Shown in pieces: positions 24,099 through 31,478 of a stretch of DNA of 42,647 nucleotides. The notes beneath the pieces are model-generated. The model made no database searches. It was not told where the DNA came from and was given only the letters and a program-made list of their open reading frames with translations. The translations under genes were made by a program, and so were the position numbers. The stretch's first letter is position 1. Each line of letters begins with the position of its first letter. Origin of the DNA: Candidatus Uhrbacteria bacterium. GTDB lineage: Bacteria > Patescibacteriota > Patescibacteriia > UBA9934. The stretch spans positions 1-42,647 of the forward strand of contig JABJOE010000004.1 of NCBI GenBank assembly GCA_018664485.1, in the 5' to 3' direction.

Positions 24099-25721
24099 AT
24101 GGAACACAAATATTTATTTATAGTTGGTGGAGTAATGAGTGGTGTTGGGAAAGGTACATCAAGTGCTGCTCTTGGGCTTACTATCAAGGCAAAGGGGTAT
24201 AGCGTGACTGCAATTAAGATCGATCCGTACGTTAACGTTGACGCTGGAACGATGAACCCTGTGGAGCATGGAGAGGTTTTTGTGACGGTTGACGGAGATG
24301 AAACCGATCAGGACATTGGAACTTACGAACGGTATTTAGACGTTGATATAACGCGAATGAATTACATGACGACTGGTCGTGTTTATCAGTCCGTCATTGA
24401 ACGCGAGCGTAACCTTGAATACGGAGGAAAGTGTGTTGAGGTTGTACCCGACGTTCCTGAAGAAGTTATAAGACGCATCAAGGCTGCTGCCGCACAGGCG
24501 GAGGCTGATGTTACATTGATCGAGGTCGGTGGAACCGTCGGTGAGTATCAGAATATTTTGTTTTTGGAAGCTGCACGCATGATGTATGCGGAGAATCCTG
24601 ACGCCGTGCAATTCTGTTTGGTAAGTTATTTACCTGTTCCTCCATCAATTGGAGAGATGAAGACAAAGCCAACTCAGTACGCTGTTCGAACATTGAACTC
24701 GGCAGGTATTCAGCCTGATTTTGTTATTGGTCGTTCTACTATCCCGATGGATGGCCCTCGAAAGAAAAAGATTGCTCGTTTCTGCAGTGTTCCAGAAGAG
24801 CATATTATCGGAGCTGCTGACGTAAAATCTATTTACGATATTCCCGACATGTTCGAAGAGCAAGGGTTTGCAGACTCTGTTTTGAAAGGATTTGACTTGG
24901 AGGCTAAGAAAAATGACTTGTCAGAGTGGAAGAGTTTTACAGAGAAGGTGAAGGGCGCAACAGAGACTGTAAAGATTGGTGTTGCTGGAAAATATTTCTC
25001 AACTGGAAGCTTTACTCTGTCAGATGCGTACATATCAGTACTTGAAGCTATTAAGCATGCGGCAGCAGATCAAGGTGTTAAGGCTGATATTGAGTGGTTA
25101 AATTCCGAGGAGTACGAGAAGGATCCTGAAAAATTGAAAGAGCTTGAATCGTTTGATGGATTGCTTATTCCTGGAGGATTTGGTTCTCGTGGAATCGAAG
25201 GGAAGATAAAGATCATCGAGGTATGTCGAGAAAAGAATATTCCGTATTTTGGTATTTGTTACGGTATGCAATGTGCTGTTATTGAGTACGCCCGAAATAT
25301 ATTAGGCCACAAGGATGCTCACACAACAGAGATAGATGAGGGAACTTCGCATCCTGTTGTAGATGTTATGGAAGAGCAGAAAATCAAATTGGCTAAAGAT
25401 GAATATGGTGGGACTATGCGGCTTGGGTCGTATGATTGTGATTTGATGGAGGGTACACAGTCACATAAGTGGTATAAGGAAGACAAGATTTCGGAACGTC
25501 ATCGTCATCGATATGAATTTAACAATGAGTACCGAGAAGAGCTTGTTGGCAAGGGGTTGGTTGTAGCTGGTGTGAACCCGAAACAAGATCTTGTTGAAAT
25601 TGTAGAGTTGAAAGATCATCCGTTTTTTGTGGGAGTACAGTTTCATCCAGAATTTCAGAGTAGGCCCTTGTCGCCTCATCCGTTGTTCTGCGGATTTATA
25701 AACGCCGCGAAGAATAAATAA
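24099..25721 (+). CDS. pyrG: CTP synthase
   Basis: A 540-residue two-domain enzyme making CTP from UTP, ATP and glutamine. The N-terminal synthetase domain has the P-loop-like GGVMSGVGKGTSSA, KIDPYVNVDAGTM and HGEVFVTVDGDETDQDIG. The C-terminal class I glutamine amidotransferase has nucleophile Cys387 in FGICYGMQ, and the His-Glu pair in QFHPEFQSRP. Length and motif order are normal. A -10-like TAAAGT (24087-24092) lies 6 bases before the ATG without a clear -35. A shared bidirectional terminator separates it from the convergent rpmA. Confidence 0.98.
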   Translation: MEHKYLFIVGGVMSGVGKGTSSAALGLTIKAKGYSVTAIKIDPYVNVDAGTMNPVEHGEVFVTVDGDETDQDIGTYERYLDVDITRMNYMTTGRVYQSVIERERNLEYGGKCVEVVPDVPEEVIRRIKAAAAQAEADVTLIEVGGTVGEYQNILFLEAARMMYAENPDAVQFCLVSYLPVPPSIGEMKTKPTQYAVRTLNSAGIQPDFVIGRSTIPMDGPRKKKIARFCSVPEEHIIGAADVKSIYDIPDMFEEQGFADSVLKGFDLEAKKNDLSEWKSFTEKVKGATETVKIGVAGKYFSTGSFTLSDAYISVLEAIKHAAADQGVKADIEWLNSEEYEKDPEKLKELESFDGLLIPGGFGSRGIEGKIKIIEVCREKNIPYFGICYGMQCAVIEYARNILGHKDAHTTEIDEGTSHPVVDVMEEQKIKLAKDEYGGTMRLGSYDCDLMEGTQSHKWYKEDKISERHRHRYEFNNEYREELVGKGLVVAGVNPKQDLVEIVELKDHPFFVGVQFHPEFQSRPLSPHPLFCGFINAAKNK

Positions 25722-25734
25722 GTATCTTAGAAAT

Positions 25735-25767
25735 AAAAAAAACAGGACCTTGCGGCCCTGTTTTTTT
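25735..25767. terminator. Bidirectional terminator between pyrG and rpmA
   Basis: An ACAGG/CCTGT stem with GC-rich top, flanked by an A-run on the left and seven T on the right, so it can act on both strands between convergent genes. Confidence 0.85.
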
Positions 25768-25775
25768 GAACTCTC

Positions 25776-26048
25776 TTATCCAACGTTCACGAATGTTCGT
25801 CGTTTGAGATTTCCTGTGAAGTTCGGCATCATCTTTTTTGAAAAGTTTACAGTTCCGTCAACTGCAGCATATAGCGTGTCGTCTTTACCGATTCGGACAT
25901 TTACTCCAGGTCGGTACTTCGTTCCACGCTGGCGAACTAAAATCTGACCAGCCGCAACGGGCTGACCGGCAGTCTTCTTCAGACCAAGTCGTTTTGCTTT
26001 GGAATCTCGACCATTACTGGTGGATCCCTGGGCTTTCTTATGTGCCAT
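25776..26048 (-). CDS. rpmA: 50S ribosomal protein bL27
   Basis: A 90-residue protein with the family N-terminus [16 protein letters not shown], then [27 protein letters not shown] split across the barrel core, and the terminal [13 protein letters not shown]. bL27 reaches the peptidyl-transferase centre through its N-terminal tail. No cleavable N-terminal extension is present, unlike in Firmicutes. rplU (bL21), its usual neighbour, is absent; the gene is alone and convergent with pyrG. It has an upstream leader of about 56 bases rather than a leaderless start. Confidence 0.97.
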   Translation of the reverse strand: MAHKKAQGSTSNGRDSKAKRLGLKKTAGQPVAAGQILVRQRGTKYRPGVNVRIGKDDTLYAAVDGTVNFSKKMMPNFTGNLKRRTFVNVG

Positions 26049-26139
26049 AGTGGCTCAAAGCTTACGGGCGGCTCATACAGCTGTTACAAGTGGAGCCTTT
26101 TACTGGCGAAATATTAGCGTATTGTAGCAAAACAGTCAA
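26049..26139 (-). promoter_or_regulatory. Promoter and structured leader of rpmA
   Basis: On the minus strand, -35 TTGACT (26139-26134), a 17-base spacer and -10 TAATAT (26116-26111). The leader of about 56 bases carries GGCTC (26097-26093) that can pair either with GAGCC at 26074-26070 or with GAGCC at 26056-26052, the latter 3 bases before the ATG. These are mutually exclusive stems, one of which would cover the start region. No Shine-Dalgarno site. Confidence 0.5.
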
Positions 26140-26169
26140 GCCCGATATGTTAACAGAGGGTGTATTTAG

Positions 26170-26198
26170 TAGTCAATTAGGTGTAAAAGCGGTATGAT
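26170..26198 (+). promoter_or_regulatory. Leaderless promoter of the Nfu-like gene
   Basis: -35 TAGTCA (26170-26175), a 17-base spacer, -10 TATGAT (26193-26198) and 8 bases to the ATG at 26207. Confidence 0.6.
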
Positions 26199-26206
26199 TC
26201 GCGCGT

Positions 26207-26479
26207 ATGGCTTCTCAAAAAGAAGAAATTGAGCAGATTTTAGATGAAATTAGGCCTCAGCTAGCTCGCCATCAAGGTGGCGTTGAGTTGGTTTCATTTG
26301 ATGAGAAGGAGAAAGTTGTTTCGCTTAAAATGGAAGGGGCATGCGTCGGATGCGCTCTAAGTCAGATGACGATGAAGGCTGGAATCGAGGGTGTCATTCG
26401 AGGGAAGTTTCCAGATGTCACGGTTGTAGACGTGTCAGATCATAGCTCAGGAAAAAATCCATTCTATGAAAATAAGTAA
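26207..26479 (+). CDS. NifU-like C-terminal domain (Nfu) iron-sulfur protein
   Basis: A 90-residue stand-alone Nfu domain. Cys46 and Cys49 in GACVGCALS form the CxxC that holds a [4Fe-4S] cluster at a dimer interface, and the following SQMTMKAGIEGVIRGKFPDV is the family's second helix-strand unit. Nfu proteins carry iron-sulfur clusters to target proteins. No other Fe-S assembly gene is in the window. The stop overlaps the next gene by 14 bases. Confidence 0.92.
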   Translation: MASQKEEIEQILDEIRPQLARHQGGVELVSFDEKEKVVSLKMEGACVGCALSQMTMKAGIEGVIRGKFPDVTVVDVSDHSSGKNPFYENK

Positions 26480-26876
26480 AAGTTTTAACGCGTGGCGGAA
26501 GCAGATGAAGAAGGCTGTCAAAGACATGTCTTCAAAACGTTTGTTTAAAATTCTGATACCGGTATCAATCGTATTTTTTATATTGGGTCTGATCGTCCCA
26601 TATCTGTATCTTTATCCAGAAGCCGGAGAGCAGATTGCCGTCCCACTACATTACAATATTCATTTCGGTGTGGATTTATTTGGTAGACCGTGGCGTGTTT
26701 TCGCGCCGTCGATCGTAGGTTTGTCTGTGCTGGTTGTTAATTTGATATTTGCCGTTACTCTTTGGAATAGGTCACGCATATTAAGCTACGGGCTTTTGTG
26801 TGCGACTGCGGTGATAGAAATAATATTATTTACAGCAAGCGCATTTGTAACTCTCCTTGTTCTTAGTTATCTCTAG
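26466..26876 (+). CDS. Small integral membrane protein, possibly DUF1648-like
   Basis: A 136-residue protein with a basic N-terminus and about three or four membrane helices (near 29-49, 79-98 and 105-134). The loop PLHYNIHFGVDLFGR recalls the conserved loop of DUF1648-type proteins, a weak match made from memory. It overlaps nfu and ends 6 bases before mraY, so it is probably co-transcribed with mraY and could be an envelope protein. Function unknown. Confidence 0.7.
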   Translation: MKISKSFNAWRKQMKKAVKDMSSKRLFKILIPVSIVFFILGLIVPYLYLYPEAGEQIAVPLHYNIHFGVDLFGRPWRVFAPSIVGLSVLVVNLIFAVTLWNRSRILSYGLLCATAVIEIILFTASAFVTLLVLSYL

Positions 26877-26882
26877 TATTTT

Positions 26883-27935
26883 ATGATCGAGCCATTTGTT
26901 ATCGGAAAAATTCTTGCACTTACAACTATCTCATTTGTTGTAGCTGTGTTGCTGACACCGGCGTGGACTCACGTATTGTTTAAGTTCAAGATGGGGAAGT
27001 CGTTGAGGCTCAAGAAGAAAGCTCCGATTTTTCATAAAATGCATGCCAAGAAAGAGGGGACACCTACGATGGGCGGAGTTCTGATCTGGGGAACAGTTCT
27101 TCTAACGATGAGTGCTTTCTTCTTACTGTCTCTCATTGATCCGACTGGTTTGTTTGGTCAGATGAACTTTCTGTCCCGTGGTGAAACGCTTCTGCCGCTT
27201 GGAGCATTGGTTGCGGCCGGATTGATTGGACTTGCTGATGATTTTTTCAACGTAAAACGCATTGGAAAAAATGGTGGAGGGATTGATATTCGACATAGAC
27301 TACTTCTGTTTCTTGTTATAGCTATCATTGGAGCTTTGTGGTTTTACTTTAAGTTGGACTGGGACCTGTTACATATCCCGTTCGTTGGATCGTTTAACAT
27401 CGGTTGGTGGTACATTCCGTTGTTCGTTCTGGTAATCGTGGGTACTTCGTTTTCTGTAAACCAAACAGATGGATTGGATGGACTTGCTGGTGGAAGCCTG
27501 GTTTCTGCCTTCGGAGCATTCATGTTCATTGCGTTTTTCCAAGAGCGTTATGAGCTTGCTGCATTCTGTGGAGTGATCATGGGGGCGCTTATCGCATTCC
27601 TTTGGTTCAATATTTATCCGGCCCGATTCTTTATGGGTGACACTGGTTCTATGTCGCTCGGGGTTACACTTGGTATTGTCGCAATGCTTACTAATACTGC
27701 CTTGCTATTACCGGTGATCGGTTTGATCTTCGTTGTCGAGGCTGTAACTACAATCATTCAGATAGTTTCTAAAAAGCTTTGGGGAAAGAAAGTATTTCTT
27801 GTAGCACCTATTCATCATCATTATGAAGCGCTAGGCTGGCCCGAACCTAAGGTTGTGATGCGTTTTTGGATTGTGTCGTGGATCGCGGCAGCACTTGGAA
27901 TAATTTTGTACCTATTGGACTTCTCGTTGGTGTAA
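26883..27935 (+). CDS. mraY: Phospho-N-acetylmuramoyl-pentapeptide-transferase
   Basis: A 350-residue, ten-helix membrane enzyme that moves phospho-MurNAc-pentapeptide from UDP to undecaprenyl phosphate, giving lipid I. Signature motifs: TPTMGGVLIW, the Asp pair in LADDFFNVKR, NQTDGLDGLAGG, FMGDTGSMSLG, and PIHHHYEALGWPE. No Shine-Dalgarno site precedes the ATG. It is followed 18 bases later by ftsW; murG comes after an inserted minus-strand gene, as in a broken dcw cluster. Confidence 0.97.
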   Translation: MIEPFVIGKILALTTISFVVAVLLTPAWTHVLFKFKMGKSLRLKKKAPIFHKMHAKKEGTPTMGGVLIWGTVLLTMSAFFLLSLIDPTGLFGQMNFLSRGETLLPLGALVAAGLIGLADDFFNVKRIGKNGGGIDIRHRLLLFLVIAIIGALWFYFKLDWDLLHIPFVGSFNIGWWYIPLFVLVIVGTSFSVNQTDGLDGLAGGSLVSAFGAFMFIAFFQERYELAAFCGVIMGALIAFLWFNIYPARFFMGDTGSMSLGVTLGIVAMLTNTALLLPVIGLIFVVEAVTTIIQIVSKKLWGKKVFLVAPIHHHYEALGWPEPKVVMRFWIVSWIAAALGIILYLLDFSLV

Positions 27936-27953
27936 TAGAAAATCTCTCCAGCT

Positions 27954-29054
27954 ATGGCATCAAAAGGACAGGTTGATCGCGTTTTTCTAGCTTATATTTT
28001 AGGCCTACTACTCTTTGGATTGATAATGCTTACCTCGGCGTCTGGTCCATTGGGATTCGATCGTTTCGGAGATAGCTATTATTATCTGAAGCATCAGTTT
28101 TTTCTGGGAGCTGTTCCGGGGCTTGTGATGTTATTTGTTGCGTCTCGTGTTGGGTATGGAACGTATAAGAAAAATGCGTTTCTTTTGCTTATCATTTCTA
28201 TTGCGCTTCTTGTAATGGTTTTTATACCAGGGATTGGTACAGACTTTGGAACATTTGCAAATAGTTGGGTTCAGTTTGGATCGTTTTCTTTCCAGCCATC
28301 TGAGCTTGTGAAGCTGACGTTCTTTATGTATTTGGCAGCATGGTTGGTAGAGCGCAGCCATGGTGATATCACAGACGTGAGGTCAGGGCTGATTCCGTTT
28401 CTGATTATTTTAGGGATAGTGGCGATGTTGATGATGCTGCAGCCGGACCTAGGGACGCTGTCTATCATCGCTGCCGTTTCGTTTATTATGTATTTCATTG
28501 CAGGGAGCCCGATTCGTCATTTGCTTGGGATCGGAGCACTGTGTATTGGAGCGTTTACGATTGCAATTAAGATGTCTCCATATCGCGCAGCTCGCTTGAT
28601 GACGTTTTTGCAGCCTGAATTGGATCCTCAAGGGATCGGTTATCAGATCAACCAGGCACTGCTCGCGATTGGGTCAGGTGGGATTTTTGGGAGAGGCTAC
28701 GGGCATTCGCTTCAGAAGTTTCAGTATTTGCCGGAGGTGGTTGGGGATTCTATTTTTGCTGTGATGGCTGAGGAGCTTGGATTTATTTTTACATTGATAT
28801 TTTTGGCGGCGTTTTTGGGGATGCTGCTACGCGGTCTTGATATTGCAAAGAATGCTAAAGATAGATTTGGAAGGTATTTGGTTATTGCGATTATTTCTTG
28901 GTTTGGCGTGCAGGCGTTTGTAAACGTGGGAGCGATTGTCGGGATCATGCCTTTGACGGGCGTGCCGCTGCCGTTTATGAGTTACGGAGGTACGGCGTTG
29001 GTTGTATCACTGATCGCAGCAGGTGTTGTGTTGAATGTTTCGAGAAAATCTTAG
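27954..29054 (+). CDS. ftsW: Peptidoglycan polymerase of the SEDS family, FtsW/RodA
   Basis: A 366-residue protein with about ten membrane helices. SEDS motifs are visible: GFDRFGDSYYYLKHQ near the start, GSFSFQPSELVKL, MLQPDLGT, the long external loop with YQINQALLAIGSGGIFGRGYG, the catalytic-region EELGF and the C-terminal MPLTGVPLPFMSYGGTALV. The family polymerises lipid II glycan strands together with a class b PBP. Position between mraY and murG favours FtsW (division) over RodA (elongation), but sequence alone does not decide. Confidence 0.94.
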   Translation: MASKGQVDRVFLAYILGLLLFGLIMLTSASGPLGFDRFGDSYYYLKHQFFLGAVPGLVMLFVASRVGYGTYKKNAFLLLIISIALLVMVFIPGIGTDFGTFANSWVQFGSFSFQPSELVKLTFFMYLAAWLVERSHGDITDVRSGLIPFLIILGIVAMLMMLQPDLGTLSIIAAVSFIMYFIAGSPIRHLLGIGALCIGAFTIAIKMSPYRAARLMTFLQPELDPQGIGYQINQALLAIGSGGIFGRGYGHSLQKFQYLPEVVGDSIFAVMAEELGFIFTLIFLAAFLGMLLRGLDIAKNAKDRFGRYLVIAIISWFGVQAFVNVGAIVGIMPLTGVPLPFMSYGGTALVVSLIAAGVVLNVSRKS

Positions 29055-29226
29055 CTGAAAGAACCAAGCGTCAAGAAGGTAAGTACCAAACAAATATCAA
29101 AACAAAAATTGAAAAATTCAAACTCAGCAACTTAACCACTCAACGACTCAGTAACTAAGAACTTTCCACAAAGCGAAACGCCCCACGTAGATATCGTGAA
29201 GCGTTGAGACGCGTTTGGTGGATACT

Positions 29227-29646
29227 CTATTGGCACCCGTTGCCGATGGCGGTTTTGATGGCCTTACGCGAATCGTACAGGAATTCTGTGTTCGCCTGGT
29301 TAATATTCGCAGGGTTGCCAGTTGAAAAGCCTAGGTTGATTGCGTGTAAAAGTTTCGCATCTTCCAAATTAGCACCCCCCACTTCTGCATATTTTAGATC
29401 AGCATCCTCCAGCATGGAATTGCTCATATCGGTTCCAGACAGGTCGCTACTGGACAGATCAGCTCCTCTAAGGTCGGCATGTGACAGGTTGGTTTGCGAC
29501 AGATCCAACTTCTTATTTTTGTTGGCGATGCGCCATGAGATTACAGCTAACGCGCCACTGACATTGCGGTCATTGTATGCACGGATTTGTGCAACCAGAG
29601 CATCTTTACCCATGCCCTGCCAGATAATCTCAGCCTCTTCGACCAT
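29227..29646 (-). CDS. Pentapeptide-repeat protein
   Basis: A 139-residue protein. Residues about 55-112 are tandem A(D/N)LxX units (LSHADLRGADLSSSDLSGTD and following), which fold as a right-handed beta-helix; the N-terminal 45 residues look helical. No signal peptide. Some members of this family mimic DNA and protect gyrase, while most have unknown roles. It lies opposite to and within the peptidoglycan cluster, between ftsW and murG. Unlike its neighbours it has a Shine-Dalgarno site (GAGGGG, 6 bases before the ATG) and a TTGACA -35 box, suggesting a separate origin. Confidence 0.82.
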   Translation of the reverse strand: MVEEAEIIWQGMGKDALVAQIRAYNDRNVSGALAVISWRIANKNKKLDLSQTNLSHADLRGADLSSSDLSGTDMSNSMLEDADLKYAEVGGANLEDAKLLHAINLGFSTGNPANINQANTEFLYDSRKAIKTAIGNGCQ

Positions 29647-29693
29647 ATAGCACCCCTCAATATATCGTCAGGTTTATTCCAGACGAAGAGCAG

Positions 29694-29736
29694 AGCGTAC
29701 TAGTATTTGGCCCTTTTGTCAATGGAGGGATATAAT
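29694..29736. promoter_or_regulatory. Overlapping divergent promoters of murG and the pentapeptide gene
   Basis: Minus strand: -35 TTGACA (29722-29717), 17-base spacer, -10 TACGCT (29699-29694). Plus strand: -35 TTGGCC (29707-29712), 18-base spacer, -10 TATAAT (29731-29736), giving murG a leader of about 20 bases. The murG -35 box lies within the spacer of the opposite promoter, so polymerase cannot occupy both. Confidence 0.6.
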
Positions 29737-29763
29737 GTTCTTACTGATTAATTAGCACGTATC

Positions 29764-30870
29764 ATGAAGGAATCTTTGCATATCTTATTTTCAGGAGGAG
29801 GGACCTTAGGGCCGGTTACGCCACTCTTGGCTGTGGCTGAAGTTTGGCGTGAAATGCTAGGGAAAGAGGACTTAAGTTCCAAGGTAGAAGATGTTGAATT
29901 TTCTTGGGTAGGTACAAAGCGTGGCCCGGAGCGTGCTTTGATTGAAGCGGCGCGGATTCCTTTTTATACATTGCACGCACCTAAGCTGGATCGTCATAGA
30001 TGGTGGCGATGGCCGGCTATTCCTTTTTTGCTTTTGTGGAGTATGTGGCGGTCATGGCGGATATTGCGCGCGCTAGAGCCCGACGTTGTTATGAGTGCCG
30101 GAGGTTACGTTAGTGTGCCGCTTGTGATCGTGGCGAGGGTAATGGGAATGAAAGTTTGGATCCATCAGCTGGATCGTGTGCCCGGAATCGCAAATCGCGT
30201 AATGGCGCCGTTTGCAAACCGAATTAGCGTCACGCTTGATGAAAGTTTAGAATCTTTTTCAGAAAAAAAACGATTAGATGTTGGCGGTGTCGTTCGTCCA
30301 CAGATTTGGCAGGGGGATATTGCGAAAGCGCGTGAACGATTTAATCTTCCTAAAAAAGATGACCGATTAACTGTATTGTTATTCGGTGGAGGGACTGGTG
30401 CCGATTCGTTAAATAAGATGATCTCTGTAGTCGGATCTGACCTATCACGCAAGGTGGACATTATTCATCTGACAGGGAAGGGGAAGATGCGTGAGGAATA
30501 TGAGAAAATTAGTGACAGGTATGTGGCTTTGGAATTTTTAGGCGCAGGTATGGCTGACGCATTTGCTTTGGCGGATATTGTTATAGGTCGCGCAGGCATG
30601 GGAACTATTATGGAACTTGCAGCACTTAAGAAGCCAAGCATTATTATTCCACTTCATAATACTGACCAGCTCGGGAATGCCCAGTTGCTTGCGGAGCGCG
30701 ATGCTGCCAAGGTGTTGCAACAGATTAATCCGCAGATTTTCAAACAGGAGGTTGAATCTTTTGTTGCGGATGATGAAATGCGGCGTGCATATAGCCGTCG
30801 TATGGGAATGCTGTTTTCTCCACGCGGGGCGGAGAAGATCGTTGTTGAGTTGATGAGATTATTGAGCTAG
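29764..30870 (+). CDS. murG: UDP-GlcNAc:lipid I N-acetylglucosaminyltransferase
   Basis: A 368-residue GT28 enzyme converting lipid I to lipid II. The N-terminal FSGGGTLGPVTPLLAVAEVW corresponds to the GGTGGHxxPxLA loop, here with Thr-Leu-Gly-Pro-Val in place of Gly-Gly-His, so the usual His is absent. MSAGGYVSVP, the second loop GGGTGADSLN and the UDP-binding IGRAGMGTIMELAALKKPSIIIPL follow. The His change is worth noting, as that loop contacts the acceptor phosphate. It is separated from ftsW by the divergent pentapeptide gene. Confidence 0.94.
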   Translation: MKESLHILFSGGGTLGPVTPLLAVAEVWREMLGKEDLSSKVEDVEFSWVGTKRGPERALIEAARIPFYTLHAPKLDRHRWWRWPAIPFLLLWSMWRSWRILRALEPDVVMSAGGYVSVPLVIVARVMGMKVWIHQLDRVPGIANRVMAPFANRISVTLDESLESFSEKKRLDVGGVVRPQIWQGDIAKARERFNLPKKDDRLTVLLFGGGTGADSLNKMISVVGSDLSRKVDIIHLTGKGKMREEYEKISDRYVALEFLGAGMADAFALADIVIGRAGMGTIMELAALKKPSIIIPLHNTDQLGNAQLLAERDAAKVLQQINPQIFKQEVESFVADDEMRRAYSRRMGMLFSPRGAEKIVVELMRLLS

Positions 30871-30940
30871 GGACCTGGCTGTCCATATGTGGGCGGAGCC
30901 GCAATCCTACAGATCGCTAATAGAACATCAGCGAGAAAAC

Positions 30941-30969
30941 AAAAAGGACCTCACTTGAAGGTCCTTTTT
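30941..30969. terminator. Bidirectional terminator between murG and the zinc-ribbon gene
   Basis: AAAAAGGACCT (30941-30951) and AGGTCCTTTTT (30959-30969) form a perfect stem with a seven-base loop, and the A and T runs serve both strands. Confidence 0.88.
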
Positions 30970-30979
30970 GAAATCTGAT

Positions 30980-31189
30980 TTACGCAGCTGGTGCTTCTTC
31001 TGCTGCTGGAGCCTCTGCTGGCGCCTCAGCTGCTGCTTCTGCAGGAGCTTCAGCTGGTGCTTCTGCCGCTGCTTCCGCAGGCGCTTCTGCTGCTGGAGCT
31101 GCCTCTGCGCCACCGGCACAGTTAGGGCACTTTCCTTCTGCTAGTGTGTCATCAGCGACTTCTGCGCTGCAAGCTGTACAAACTCCCAT
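30980..31189 (-). CDS. Small zinc-ribbon protein with Ala/Pro/Glu low-complexity tail
   Basis: A 69-residue protein. Residues 4-24 hold two pairs of cysteines, CTAC and CPNC, spaced as in a zinc ribbon. Residues about 28-69 consist almost only of Ala, Glu and Pro in irregular APAEA units, expected to be extended and disordered. A -10 box TATAAT (31212-31207) lies 17 bases before the ATG. Small ribbon proteins with such tails occur in CPR genomes as I recall, and their job is unknown; binding to RNA polymerase, ribosome or nucleic acid is possible. The simple tail could arise by repeat slippage. Confidence 0.75.
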   Translation of the reverse strand: MGVCTACSAEVADDTLAEGKCPNCAGGAEAAPAAEAPAEAAAEAPAEAPAEAAAEAPAEAPAAEEAPAA

Positions 31190-31253
31190 AGTGATAAAAG
31201 ATAATAATTATACATACAGTTTATGAGCTGCAAGAACTATTGTCAAAGAGGGC

Positions 31254-31282
31254 TTGATTTAGTTGTAAATAGATGCTATAAA
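31254..31282 (+). promoter_or_regulatory. Promoter of tRNA-Lys
   Basis: -35 TTGATT (31254-31259), a 17-base spacer, -10 TATAAA (31277-31282), giving a pre-tRNA leader of about 55 bases. Confidence 0.7.
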
Positions 31283-31343
31283 TTCGGCGCCCGAAAAGTG
31301 TGTGTAGTATGAATACTAAATGCGCTATCACGGGACCAAAAGA

Positions 31344-31419
31344 CCGCCGATAGCTCAGTTGGTAGAGCAAGGGCCTTTTAAGCCCGTGGTCGCTGGTTCA
31401 AGTCCAGCTCGGCGGACCA
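31344..31419 (+). tRNA. tRNA-Lys (anticodon TTT)
   Basis: A full cloverleaf of 76 bases: acceptor arms CCGCCGA (31344-31350) and TCGGCGG pair perfectly, the D stem is GCTC/GAGC, the anticodon loop CTTTTAA has TTT at 31377-31379, the T arm GCTGG/CCAGC encloses TTCAAGT, and CCA is encoded (31417-31419). The first anticodon-stem pair is A27/G43, a mismatch, leaving four pairs. TTT reads AAA and AAG lysine codons. Confidence 0.96.
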
Positions 31420-31465
31420 GCCATTGCCGTTTAACACACGTTGAACGATGATGGCTGTTTTTTTG
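31418..31465 (+). terminator. Terminator directly after tRNA-Lys
   Basis: CAGCCAT (31418-31424) pairs with ATGGCTG before a T7 run, with an inner CCGTT/AACG stem. The outer arm begins inside the encoded CCA end, so the terminator helix and the mature tRNA 3' end compete for two bases. Confidence 0.7.
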
Positions 31466-31478
31466 TTATACTGTTGGT

